A stretch of 13,959 nucleotides of DNA, taken from NCBI GenBank assembly GCA_007116195.1, contig SKIX01000130.1:1-13959 (forward strand), given 5' to 3'. This DNA is from Marinospirillum sp. (GTDB lineage Bacteria > Pseudomonadota > Gammaproteobacteria > Pseudomonadales > Halomonadaceae). Positions 1 to 7,578 of the stretch are shown piece after piece (position 1 is the stretch's first letter; every line of letters begins with the position of its first letter). A program made the translations under genes and the position numbers. The notes beneath the pieces were generated by a model that made no database searches, was not told the DNA's origin, and saw only the letters and a list, made by a program, of their open reading frames with translations.

Positions 1-736
1 CATCAGGTGAGTGTACCGAAGTGGTCAAGGCTAGAGGCTGATCAAACAGGCTGGCTTGCCCCGAAAAAACCCGACCCCTGGCCCCCTGACCATCATAACC
101 TCGAATAGCCAGATAGCCCGATTCGATCAAATCCAAAGCTCCGGCCTTGGCTAACAGCTGGTCGAGCATAATAGGTGTGCTGACTAGGCCCCAGTATTGA
201 GCATTACCAGCTGCTGGGTCCAAGAACACAGGCACACGATGGATCACCGCAAAACCACCTTGTACCAGTTCGACTGGGCCAGTAAGCAAGGGGCTTCTAG
301 ATTCACGTAACCGCTCAATCACCCGGGCTTGTTCGGGTATCTGGGTTAAATCCAAGCCTAGTGTTTGATCGTTGGCTTCAACTGGAAAATTCCAGCGGAT
401 GACATTGTTAGGCGCAAAAGCTAGATTATTGATAACGGGGTAACGTTTAAGGATTTGTTCTGCCATCCTGGCTAGCCGCTGTTCATCAATCTGGCCCTGA
501 TAGCTTTGCAGGTAAATAGCAAAGCCAATTGAAGCGTTACTGGCTTGGTTAAGCTGGGATTCCAGCTGAGTGCGTATCTCAGCCAGTTGTGCCTGCACCT
601 GTTGCCGCTGGTTCGCTTGCCATTGCTCTAGCAGCAGGTGAACCAATAACAGCAAAAACCCGGAAACCAAAAAAGCAACCAAGAGAGGAATTAAGAGTTC
701 CTGCTTGAGTCTTCGTGTGGTATCCATAGTCGGCAT
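1..736 (-). CDS. CHASE-domain membrane sensor protein, N-terminal part (cut by window edge)
   Basis: An open frame enters from the left window edge and begins at base 736 (ATG) or 727 (ATG three codons later). From the second ATG, 242 residues are visible without a stop. Residues about 11-33 form a hydrophobic membrane segment. A glutamine-rich, probably helical stretch (about 34-62) follows. Residues about 65-235 look like a CHASE extracellular ligand-sensing domain: I recognise the 'LAFAPNNVIRWNFP' core, the 'PVELVQGGFAVIHRVPVF' strand and the 'WGLVSTPIMLDQLL' end. The start at 736 has an AGAG 11 bases upstream, so I prefer it; ribosome-binding signals are weak for both. CHASE domains usually precede histidine kinase, GGDEF or EAL outputs. 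The output here is outside the window. Because the upstream neighbour is a c-di-GMP enzyme, a GGDEF/EAL output is a reasonable guess only. Confidence 0.8.
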   Translation of the reverse strand, partial: MPTMDTTRRLKQELLIPLLVAFLVSGFLLLLVHLLLEQWQANQRQQVQAQLAEIRTQLESQLNQASNASIGFAIYLQSYQGQIDEQRLARMAEQILKRYPVINNLAFAPNNVIRWNFPVEANDQTLGLDLTQIPEQARVIERLRESRSPLLTGPVELVQGGFAVIHRVPVFLDPAAGNAQYWGLVSTPIMLDQLLAKAGALDLIESGYLAIRGYDGQGARGRVFSGQASLFDQPLALTTSVHSPD

Positions 737-788
737 CAACGGGTGTGCTCTGTTTAAGAAAAAAGCTAAGAAATTTCCTAAATGCAAG

Positions 789-794
789 CTTATA
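789..794 (-). promoter_or_regulatory. Possible -10 element before the CHASE sensor gene
   Basis: The minus strand reads TATAAG here, inside the 117-base AT-rich spacer between the two signalling genes, about 50 bases before the CHASE gene start. No convincing -35 box lies 16-18 bases upstream of it (closest is a TGTGTT-like string). The element could give the CHASE gene its own transcript, but it may equally be chance in AT-rich DNA. Confidence 0.2.
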
Positions 795-822
795 GTAATT
801 AAACCTAAGTTAACACAGAGTT

Positions 823-860
823 TTTTTAAGCGACTCATGCGTCATGACTGAGCTTAAAAA
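823..860. repeat. AT-rich inverted repeat spanning the stop codon of the phosphodiesterase gene
   Basis: The arms TTTTTAAGC (823-831) and GCTTAAAAA (852-860) are exact reverse complements. An inner 5-bp TCATG/CATGA pairing (835-839 with 843-847) closes most of the interior, leaving mismatches between the two stems. The stop codon of the upstream gene lies in the 852-860 arm. No uridine run follows the hairpin on the minus strand, so it is not a standard intrinsic terminator. It may act as an mRNA 3'-end stabiliser or weak terminator. Confidence 0.4.
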
Positions 861-3598
861 GCGGTCAGTGGTTGAGGTCGAGCGAAAAAATAACCCTGGT
901 AAATGACATCTGTTTCTTCAGCGAAAAAATCTAGCTGCTGCTGAGTTTCAACCCCTTCAACCACGACCTGCAAATGCATACAACGGGCGACAGCCAAAAT
1001 ACTGCGCACCAGAACAGCATCAGCCTCCTTCTGGAAAGCATCCTGCACAAAGGCTCGATCAATTTTAAGTTCATGCAGGGGAAGATTTTTAATGTAAGCC
1101 AAAGAAGAGTAGCCGGTACCAAAGTCATCCAGCGCAAACCGAAAACCACTTGCAGCTAATTGATTCATGGTGCTGACGGTCGCCTGCACATCATCAATCA
1201 ACACCCCTTCGGTTAACTCCAGCTGGATTTGATGAGGCTGAACACGACGCCCTTGCAGCTGATTTTGCAACCAGGTAGCAAAATCCTGCTGGGCAAAATG
1301 CCTTGGGCTGATGTTGACTGAAACCTGCCAGTCAGTACCCTTTTCTTGTTGCTGCTCCAGAAAATCGAGCACCTGCTCAACAACCCAGCGATCCAGGGCA
1401 ACGATTAAATCAGAATGCTCAGCAACAGGCACAAATTCACTGGGTGAAATCCAGCCCTGCTGCGGATGCTGCCAGCGTAACAGAGCTTCCGCACCCACCC
1501 GTACCTGCTGTTGGTTAAACTGAGGCTGGAGATAAACCTGCAACTGCTCTTGCTCAAGCGCCCTTCTCAGGTCATTTTCCAGATTAAAAACCTGCACAAC
1601 CTGACGCCCCATAAACTCTTCATAAAAACGATAACGGTTACCGCCTCGGCCTTTAGCGCGATGCAAGGCCGTATCTGCACGTGCCAGTACGGTGGAAGTG
1701 GTTTCAGCCTCTTGTTCGGGTAACAGCGTAATTCCCAGGCTCACGGTCAAACGCAGTAACTGGTTTTCCAAATCAAAGGGTTTACACAGTGACCACTGGA
1801 TGCTCTGAAGAACATCCAACACCGCACGACTGGCCTGTGAAGGCCTCGGCCCCAGGTCTTTCAGCAACAAAGAAAATTCATCTGCTCCCATACGCGCTAA
1901 ACTGGCCCCCTCCGGCAGTTGCCTAAGCAAGCGCCGAGCCAGAGCCATCAGCAGCTGATCACCGATCTGATTACCGCGCGCATCGTTGATCAGCTTAAAA
2001 CGGTCGACATTGATCAAAATCAAAGCGGCCAATTGCCCAGACTTTTGACTTGCCCGTAAAACTTCACCCACACGATCCAGCTGCAGGCTGCGATTTGGCA
2101 GCTGCGTCAGGCTGTCATAATAGGCCAGCTGGTGTAGCCGCTCTTCAGCCGCCCGTTTTTCAGTGACATCCTGCTCAATAGCCAAAAAATGAGTAACTTC
2201 GTTGTTTCGATTTCGAATCGGCGCGACCAGAACGGACACCAGATACTCACTGGCATCCTTGCGGCGATTAATAAATTCGCCACGCCAAACCTGGCCTTTG
2301 GACAGTTGCTGCCACAGGCTCTGGTAGGTTCTTTTCGATGTTTGACCTGAAGCCAACAAACTCGGGTTTTCACCCAACAACTCTTGCTTGGTATAGCCAG
2401 TATGCACTTCAAAGGCCGGGTTAACATATTCAATGCGCGCACTCTGGTCGGTAATCAAAACTCCCTCAGGGCTTTGCTCCATTGCTTGACTAAGGCGGTT
2501 AATTTCTTCGCCCGAAGCCTGCAACCGCCCGTGAGCAATATACAACTCACGATTGCGCTGCCACAACAAGCCCAAGCCCACCGCAAGAAGCAGTATCAGT
2601 AAGGCCAGCAGCACACCCCCTTCGGGCTGCCACTGTTGCCAGGCCTGCACCAGATCAAACTCATTAAGATGCTCAAAAGGTGGCAATTTGAGCTGGTAGA
2701 GCAACTCATCAATAGAACGATAATCTCCAGGCACCGTAAAGCCTGCAATATCCATCTGCTGAGCTAGCTCACCATTCAAAGGAATAGCAAACAAGGCAGC
2801 GGCTACCTGGTGCACAATCAGGGGATCGACTCCCGGTAGCGAAACAAGTGGCCACTCAGGGTAAAGCCGAGTACTCACTTCAAAGGGAAAATCTGCATGC
2901 TGCTTGGGTTCCAGCACTCGCAAGCTAGCAGTAGGCAAAGCACCCTGTGCAAGCAGAGCATCCAGCACGCCACTGCGAACAAAGCCGGCATCCGCCTCGC
3001 CTTGCAAGAGCGCTTGGATTACCCGATCCTGGGGCATACCCACTTCTAGCAAGTGATAATCTCGACCAGCGCGCAAACCCGCTTGTTGCAGCTCAAAAGC
3101 CTGCATTTGATAGGCTCCCAGCGACTGTACCTGTGGCGTTGCAAGCCTTAGCCCACGCAGGTCTTTAAATTGATGAATAGAAGACTCTTGAGGCACCAGG
3201 ATGCTGCCAGCAAAACTTGCAACAGGTACGCCTGCCTCATTGTTGACCAGCATGGCCAAGGGTGAGCTGAGTTGATTACGGTAGGTGAGCAGGACATAGT
3301 GTGAGGGCTGGGTAAAAATAAAATCGACTTCACCCTGAGCAACAGCTTCTTGCATTTCATCCATAAACAAGGGCTGGAGTTGCAGATTAACTCCTTGCAC
3401 CTGCTGGTTGAGGTAGTCGGCTAAAGGCTGCCAGCGCTTCAGGGTTTGCGGTTTAGGGCGATAAGAAAGGACACCAAGTACCAGTGCCTGAGGCTCCGCA
3501 GCTGGTTCAACCGGCTGGCTGTAAGCACTCCAGCTCCAACCAGCCAGACTAGCACTCAGAACACTAGCACCTAAAAACAACCTTAAGCTGCGCCACAT
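854..3598 (-). CDS. PhnD-like sensor, PAS-GGDEF-EAL protein; probable c-di-GMP phosphodiesterase
   Basis: This is an inner-membrane signalling protein of 914 residues. A signal peptide covers residues 1 to about 27. A PhnD-like (phosphonate/phosphite-type) solute-binding domain spans about 38-300, one membrane segment about 328-346, a short helical linker, and PAS about 367-485. The GGDEF domain (about 488-660) carries GADEF (571-575) instead of GGDEF, an Asn (residue 530) where the first metal-binding Asp is expected in 'INVDRFK', and no RxxD inhibitory site. The EAL domain (about 680-912) looks intact: EALLRW (704), NISP (762), ELTE (794), DDFGTGYSS (824), LKIDR (844), VVEGVE (879) and YQGYFFARP (900). 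I infer c-di-GMP hydrolysis controlled by a periplasmic ligand, with the GGDEF domain regulatory or inactive. The ATG at 3598 is chosen over an in-frame TTG at 3613 because GGAAAG sits 7 bases before it and translation then begins at the signal peptide. Confidence 0.92.
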   Translation of the reverse strand: MWRSLRLFLGASVLSASLAGWSWSAYSQPVEPAAEPQALVLGVLSYRPKPQTLKRWQPLADYLNQQVQGVNLQLQPLFMDEMQEAVAQGEVDFIFTQPSHYVLLTYRNQLSSPLAMLVNNEAGVPVASFAGSILVPQESSIHQFKDLRGLRLATPQVQSLGAYQMQAFELQQAGLRAGRDYHLLEVGMPQDRVIQALLQGEADAGFVRSGVLDALLAQGALPTASLRVLEPKQHADFPFEVSTRLYPEWPLVSLPGVDPLIVHQVAAALFAIPLNGELAQQMDIAGFTVPGDYRSIDELLYQLKLPPFEHLNEFDLVQAWQQWQPEGGVLLALLILLLAVGLGLLWQRNRELYIAHGRLQASGEEINRLSQAMEQSPEGVLITDQSARIEYVNPAFEVHTGYTKQELLGENPSLLASGQTSKRTYQSLWQQLSKGQVWRGEFINRRKDASEYLVSVLVAPIRNRNNEVTHFLAIEQDVTEKRAAEERLHQLAYYDSLTQLPNRSLQLDRVGEVLRASQKSGQLAALILINVDRFKLINDARGNQIGDQLLMALARRLLRQLPEGASLARMGADEFSLLLKDLGPRPSQASRAVLDVLQSIQWSLCKPFDLENQLLRLTVSLGITLLPEQEAETTSTVLARADTALHRAKGRGGNRYRFYEEFMGRQVVQVFNLENDLRRALEQEQLQVYLQPQFNQQQVRVGAEALLRWQHPQQGWISPSEFVPVAEHSDLIVALDRWVVEQVLDFLEQQQEKGTDWQVSVNISPRHFAQQDFATWLQNQLQGRRVQPHQIQLELTEGVLIDDVQATVSTMNQLAASGFRFALDDFGTGYSSLAYIKNLPLHELKIDRAFVQDAFQKEADAVLVRSILAVARCMHLQVVVEGVETQQQLDFFAEETDVIYQGYFFARPQPLTAF

Positions 3599-3605
3599 GA
3601 AAAAG

Positions 3606-3611
3606 CTTTCC
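3606..3611 (-). promoter_or_regulatory. Ribosome binding site fixing the phosphodiesterase start
   Basis: The minus strand reads GGAAAG, separated by seven bases from the ATG at 3598. The alternative TTG start at 3613 overlaps this motif and has no ribosome-binding sequence of its own, so this site decides the start. Confidence 0.6.
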
Positions 3612-3663
3612 AAGGTAATAAAAAGTTAATTTTTTCACATTAAGCCAAGGGAATCTACACACA

Positions 3664-3691
3664 CTGATACACTTAATGAAACACTTGTTAA
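3664..3691 (-). promoter_or_regulatory. Candidate sigma70-type promoter for the phosphodiesterase gene
   Basis: On the minus strand, TTAACA (3691-3686, five of six matches to the -35 consensus) is followed after 16 bases by TATCAG (3669-3664, four of six matches to the -10 consensus). It lies between the metZ hairpin and the phosphodiesterase start, in the only sizeable gap upstream of that gene. The match is modest and the region is AT-rich, so this is a candidate only. Confidence 0.3.
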
Positions 3692-3720
3692 CTTTCTATC
3701 CAATCCTTTACAGCAGTAAC

Positions 3721-3749
3721 CTCAAGCCTGCCAGCCACTCAGGCTTGAG
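3721..3749 (-). terminator. Hairpin at the end of the metZ cluster, probable terminator
   Basis: CTCAAGCCTG (3721-3730) and CAGGCTTGAG (3740-3749) form a perfect 10-bp stem with a 9-base loop, beginning 8 bases after the metZ stop codon. The stem is GC-containing and well placed for termination, but the minus strand continues with GTTACTGC rather than a uridine run. It may therefore be an imperfect intrinsic terminator or a 3'-end stabilising hairpin. Confidence 0.5.
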
Positions 3750-3757
3750 TTAAGGGG

Positions 3758-4939
3758 TTAGTTTAAAGCCGGGGCCAAGTCTGCTTTGATATCTTCAATC
3801 GCTTCCAAACCAACCGCAATGCGAACCAAACCATCAGTAATGCCAGCAGCAAGCCGCGCTTCAGGAGCGACACGGGCGTGAGTGGTGGTCGCTGGATGGG
3901 TAATGGTTGTCTTGGCATCACCCAGGTTAGCGGTAATGGATAGCATCTGGGTAGTATCTATCACTCGCCAGGCGGCTTCTTGTCCTGCGTCCATTTCAAA
4001 AGCAAGCACCCCGCCAAAGCGCAGCATTTGCTTTTTGGCCAGTTCATGCTGAGGATGACTAGGCAAACCAGCATAGTGCACTGCTTTTACTCCTGGCTGC
4101 TGCTCTAACCAGGTTGCCAGTTCTAACGCATTAGCTGAATGAGCTTCCATACGCAGTTTTAAGGTTTCTAAACCCTTCAAGAATACCCAGGCATTAAAGG
4201 GGCTCATGCAGGGGCCTGCTGTACGCACCACTCCAAACACTTCCCGCATGGCTTCTTCACTACCAACCACAGCCCCACCGACCATGCGTCCCTGGCCATC
4301 AAGGTATTTAGTGGCAGAGTGAACCACAATATCGGCCCCCCAAGCCAAGGGCTTTTGCAAAACTGGAGTACAAAAGCAGTTATCAACCACCAGCTGAACG
4401 CCCTGGGTTTTGGCTAGCTGGCTTAAGGCTCCTAAGTCGGCCAGTTCACACAGGGGGTTAGAGGGGGTTTCTGCAAAAAACAAACGAGTCTTGGTATTGC
4501 AGGCAGCTTCCCAGGCAGAAAGATCTTTTAGGTCAACGTAATGAACGCGGACTCCCTGCTTACTAATAAACTTATTAAACAGGCTCACTGTTGAACCAAA
4601 AACACTACGCGAACAAACGACTTCATCACCTTGCTTTAGAAAGGCAAGGCAGACTGACAAGATCGCTGCCATTCCTGAGCTGGTCGCAACAGCCCGCTCG
4701 CCGCCTTCCAGGGCCGCCAAGCGTTCTTCAAAGCAGGCAACGGTAGGGTTAGTAAAGCGCGAGTAGATGTTCACTTCACCATTTTCTTTGGCAAAAAAAT
4801 CAGCCGCCTGGGCGGCCGATTCGAATACAAAGCTGGAAGTGGTAAAAATGGGTTCTGCGTGTTCTCTTTCTGCGGTGCGCCTATGACCTGTACGCAAAGC
4901 CAGGGTCGAGGGGCCCCAGGTGTTTTTTTGATCGGACAT
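3758..4939 (-). CDS. metZ: O-succinylhomoserine sulfhydrylase
   Basis: This PLP-dependent enzyme of the Cys/Met metabolism family makes homocysteine directly from O-succinylhomoserine and sulfide, in the cytoplasm. The protein has 393 residues, normal for the family. Visible motifs are the phosphate-contacting YSRFTNPT (59-66), SSGM (87-90), the cofactor-ring Asp in VVDNCFCTP (Asp186) and the Schiff-base lysine in SATKYLDGQGR (Lys211). The N-terminal 'RTGHRRTAEREHAEPIFTTSSFVF' style and the purF neighbourhood match MetZ of Pseudomonas rather than MetB, MetC or MetY. The ATG start has an AAGAG motif just upstream. It lies 50 bases after purF and is followed by a strong hairpin, so it is probably the last gene of the transcript. 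A related gamma-synthase activity cannot be excluded from sequence alone. Confidence 0.93.
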   Translation of the reverse strand: MSDQKNTWGPSTLALRTGHRRTAEREHAEPIFTTSSFVFESAAQAADFFAKENGEVNIYSRFTNPTVACFEERLAALEGGERAVATSSGMAAILSVCLAFLKQGDEVVCSRSVFGSTVSLFNKFISKQGVRVHYVDLKDLSAWEAACNTKTRLFFAETPSNPLCELADLGALSQLAKTQGVQLVVDNCFCTPVLQKPLAWGADIVVHSATKYLDGQGRMVGGAVVGSEEAMREVFGVVRTAGPCMSPFNAWVFLKGLETLKLRMEAHSANALELATWLEQQPGVKAVHYAGLPSHPQHELAKKQMLRFGGVLAFEMDAGQEAAWRVIDTTQMLSITANLGDAKTTITHPATTTHARVAPEARLAAGITDGLVRIAVGLEAIEDIKADLAPALN

Positions 4940-4989
4940 ACTTATCTCTTTAGGGTCAAAGTGCTTTCAAAGGGCTGACTTAGAGCCAC

Positions 4990-6510
4990 CTAGGCTTCTT
5001 CAGCCGAACTATCATTATGCAGGTCTATAGCTGAGTGATCCTGAGCTTTATCTTGCTTAGCGGCATCACTGCGCTGGCTTTCTAAGCGCGCTAAGTAGGC
5101 TGCATCAATGCCCCCAGTCACATAATGGCCATCAAATACCGAGCAATCAAAACCTGCAACTGACGGGTTGAGTTCTTTGCAGGCAGCGACCAGGTCTTCA
5201 ATATCCTGATAAACCAGCCAATCCGCACCGATGAGCTCACCCACTTCGTCTTCAGTACGATCATGCGCAATCAGCTCTTGAGCTGCTGGCATGTCGATTC
5301 CATAAACATTCGGGTAACGCACTGCGGGAGCTGCCGAAGCAAAGTAAACTTTTTTAGCTCCAGCATCTCGCGCCATCTGGATAATCTCATTGCAGGTGGT
5401 GCCGCGTACTATAGAGTCATCAACCAAAAGAACCGTTTTATCTTTAAATTCCATGGAGATAGCGTTGAGCTTTTGACGCACTGACTTCTTACGCAAAGTT
5501 TGACCCGGCATTATAAAAGTACGGCCGATATAGCGATTTTTGATGAAGCCTTCACGATAGGTCACACCCAGGTGTTGAGCAAGCTCCAGAGCAGAAGTAC
5601 GGCTGGTATCAGGAATGGGAATAACTACATCGATACCATGCTCTGGGCGCACCCGTTGAATTTTTTCTGCCAGCTTCTGGCCCATCTGCATACGTGCATG
5701 ATAGATGTTAATTCCATCCATAATGGAATCAGGGCGTGCCAGATAAACATGCTCAAAGATACAGGGTGTCAAGCGCGGGCTGGGAGCACAAACCTGAGTG
5801 TGCAGCTGGCCTTCACGATCAATGTAAATCGCTTCCCCCGGCGCAAGATCACGAACCAGTTCAAAGCCTGCGACATCCAGAGCAACACTCTCCGAGGCAA
5901 TCATATATTCAGTGCCTTGGCTAGTTTCGCGTTTGCCATAGACTATAGGGCGAATACCGTTAGGATCACGAAAACCGACCAGGCCATAGCCGCTAATCAT
6001 CGCAACCGCTACATAGCCCCCTTCACAGCGTTGATAAACACCAGCAATAGCAGCAAAGATATCTTCTGCTGTCAGCGTCATGCCCTGCTTACCTAGCTCA
6101 TGGGCAAACACATTGAGTAGCACTTCTGAGTCAGAGTTGGTATTGATATGACGCAAATCAGTTAAATAAAGCGCCTCGGTTAAAGCTTCTGAGTTGGTTA
6201 GATTACCGTTGTGAGCCAGAGCGATGCCATAGGGCGAGTTAACATAAAACGGCTGAGACTCGGCTTCACTGGAAGAACCGGCTGTCGGATAGCGTACATG
6301 GCCGATTCCCATATTGCCGTGTAAACGCTTCATGTGACGAGTACGAAACACATCCCTGACCAAGCCATTGCTTTTCCGCAAGAAAAACCTTCCTTGATCA
6401 CAGGTCATGATACCTGCAGCGTCCTGCCCTCGATGCTGCAAAACGGTCAAGCTGTCAAACAGCATCTGGTTGACCGGTTCATGAGCCAAAATACCCGCTA
6501 TTCCACACAT
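4990..6510 (-). CDS. purF: Amidophosphoribosyltransferase
   Basis: The enzyme catalyses the first committed step of purine synthesis, making 5-phosphoribosylamine from PRPP and glutamine. It has 506 residues, like E. coli PurF. The N-terminal glutaminase (class II, Ntn type) starts with MCGIAG, so Cys2 becomes the nucleophile after Met removal. No propeptide is present, as in E. coli-type and unlike Bacillus-type enzymes. Supporting motifs are QHRGQDAAG (25-33), GHVRYPTAG (70-78) and HNGNLTN (100-106). The phosphoribosyltransferase half has [12 protein letters not shown] (321-332) and the PRPP loop [10 protein letters not shown] (363-372). The last 25 residues are polar and probably disordered. 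An AGGTG motif lies 8 bases before the ATG, and the gene starts 11 bases after cvpA. The short upstream gaps leave no room for a separate PurR-controlled promoter like that of E. coli cvpA-purF. Confidence 0.97.
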   Translation of the reverse strand: MCGIAGILAHEPVNQMLFDSLTVLQHRGQDAAGIMTCDQGRFFLRKSNGLVRDVFRTRHMKRLHGNMGIGHVRYPTAGSSSEAESQPFYVNSPYGIALAHNGNLTNSEALTEALYLTDLRHINTNSDSEVLLNVFAHELGKQGMTLTAEDIFAAIAGVYQRCEGGYVAVAMISGYGLVGFRDPNGIRPIVYGKRETSQGTEYMIASESVALDVAGFELVRDLAPGEAIYIDREGQLHTQVCAPSPRLTPCIFEHVYLARPDSIMDGINIYHARMQMGQKLAEKIQRVRPEHGIDVVIPIPDTSRTSALELAQHLGVTYREGFIKNRYIGRTFIMPGQTLRKKSVRQKLNAISMEFKDKTVLLVDDSIVRGTTCNEIIQMARDAGAKKVYFASAAPAVRYPNVYGIDMPAAQELIAHDRTEDEVGELIGADWLVYQDIEDLVAACKELNPSVAGFDCSVFDGHYVTGGIDAAYLARLESQRSDAAKQDKAQDHSAIDLHNDSSAEEA

Positions 6511-6521
6511 AGTGCTTTCAC

Positions 6522-7004
6522 CTATTTACTGATGTAATCGTCTAAGTGGGAGGCACTGTAATCCCGCACCTGCTCCATGAAAGGCATGAGTTGAGACTCC
6601 TGCCAAAGTGAGTGATGGCGAACGTCGGTCAAGCTGGCAACCGCAACGCCTAAAACAATAATGACCAGGCCACGAAGCGCACCAAAAGCAATACCTAGCA
6701 ACTTATCCAGCTTGCCTAAACCGATTTTGGACACCAAGGACCCCATAGCAACGCTCACGACTTTAGTGGCCAAAAGCACTACCAAAGTCACTAGTATATA
6801 AGCAGCTGCTAACTGTAAACCTGGGTCGGCCAGTATAGAAGAAAAAACAGGAGCAACCTGCTGGCCTAGCAACCTGGCTGCCAAAAGTGCAAGTATCCAC
6901 CCAGAGAAGGAAATGACTTGAGCAACAAAGCCCTTCCAGAAAGCCAATAAAGTGGAAGCGAATAAAATGACAATAAAAACATAGTCAACCAGATTTAAAG
7001 CCAC
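6522..7004 (-). CDS. cvpA: CvpA family inner-membrane protein
   Basis: This is a small integral membrane protein of 160 residues, the family's usual size. Hydrophobic segments lie at about 5-23, 27-48, 63-86 and 105-122, with a short polar C-terminal tail. The N-terminal pattern '[23 protein letters not shown]' and the central '[18 protein letters not shown]' are typical of CvpA. E. coli CvpA was named for its requirement in colicin V production, and the family has been linked to envelope stress tolerance; the molecular function is not established. The start is GTG at 7004, supported by a perfect AAGGAG eight bases upstream. The gene sits between dedD (22-base gap) and purF (11-base gap), the same order as in E. 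coli. Confidence 0.93.
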   Translation of the reverse strand: MALNLVDYVFIVILFASTLLAFWKGFVAQVISFSGWILALLAARLLGQQVAPVFSSILADPGLQLAAAYILVTLVVLLATKVVSVAMGSLVSKIGLGKLDKLLGIAFGALRGLVIIVLGVAVASLTDVRHHSLWQESQLMPFMEQVRDYSASHLDDYISK

Positions 7005-7026
7005 GGCAAGAACTCCTTACGCTGTA

Positions 7027-7578
7027 TTATTCAGGCAAACTGCCTTGATCACGTGCAACTCGCTCAGGTACATAGCGAGTCATCAGGGTCTTTAACCCCT
7101 CCTGCTGCAAGAGTTTATCCTGATCTTCACGTGCTTGCTGTTGATCAATATAGGGGCCTGCAAATACGACCGCCATCTGATTGATATTGCGCCAATAAGT
7201 ATGGAAGCCAGCCTTTTGCAGCCGATCAACCAGACGTCGGGCATTGGCTGGCTCACCAAAACTGGCCACTTGAATAGCCCAGGCTTCCACACCTCCATCC
7301 AAGCTTAGCTGCATGGCAGAAGTAATTCGACTGGCTTCAGGCTGCTGCTCCTGCTCTTGAACCCTGCTCTGCTCTTCTTCTGTCAAAGCAGGCGCTAGCT
7401 CAGGGCGCTGCGGCAAAGCAACATCGGTGACCAGAGGTTCTGGAGCTGGAGGCATAGCGACCTTATCTGAAACAGGAGGGGCTGCTCTTTCTTCTTCAAG
7501 AATCCAAGGCAAAAAAATCACAGCCAAAGCAATCAGGGCTAAGGCACCTAGAAGGCGCTCTTTTAAACCATAACGCAT
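7027..7578 (-). CDS. dedD: DedD-like SPOR domain protein
   Basis: This is a bitopic inner-membrane protein of 183 residues. It has a short basic N-terminus, a membrane segment at about 9-27, a proline- and glutamate/glutamine-rich linker (about 28-95) and a C-terminal SPOR domain (about 98-170). The SPOR domain has the typical 'WAIQVASFGEPANARRLVDRL' opening and a 'VVFAGPY' strand. SPOR domains bind denuded septal peptidoglycan, and E. coli DedD supports cell constriction. The same role is inferred here from domain plan and position between folC and cvpA. Its ATG shares one base with the folC stop codon (TAATG), and GGAAAG precedes it, so translation is probably coupled. The sequence outside SPOR and the membrane anchor is poorly conserved in this family, so the dedD symbol rests partly on gene order. 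Confidence 0.88.
   Translation of the reverse strand: MRYGLKERLLGALALIALAVIFLPWILEEERAAPPVSDKVAMPPAPEPLVTDVALPQRPELAPALTEEEQSRVQEQEQQPEASRITSAMQLSLDGGVEAWAIQVASFGEPANARRLVDRLQKAGFHTYWRNINQMAVVFAGPYIDQQQAREDQDKLLQQEGLKTLMTRYVPERVARDQGSLPE

Noticed and set aside
6..110. A tRNA-like stretch on the plus strand near the left edge (a D-arm-like GAAGTGGTCAAGG and a T-arm-like CCTCGAAT)
   Set aside because: The acceptor and T stems do not pair, and the minus strand encodes a well-matching CHASE domain through this region.
3599..3613. A TTG start for the phosphodiesterase at 3613
   Set aside because: The TTG overlaps the ribosome-binding site of the ATG at 3598, and the extra five residues would precede a normal signal peptide.
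5500..6096. A 198-codon open frame on the plus strand opposite purF
   Set aside because: It lies wholly antisense to a strongly conserved gene, has no recognisable domain or ribosome-binding site, and is best explained as a codon-bias shadow.
7005..7026. A PurR-type operator before cvpA-purF, as in E. coli
   Set aside because: The gap is only 22 bases and consists mainly of the ribosome-binding site; no ACGCAAACG-like palindrome is visible.
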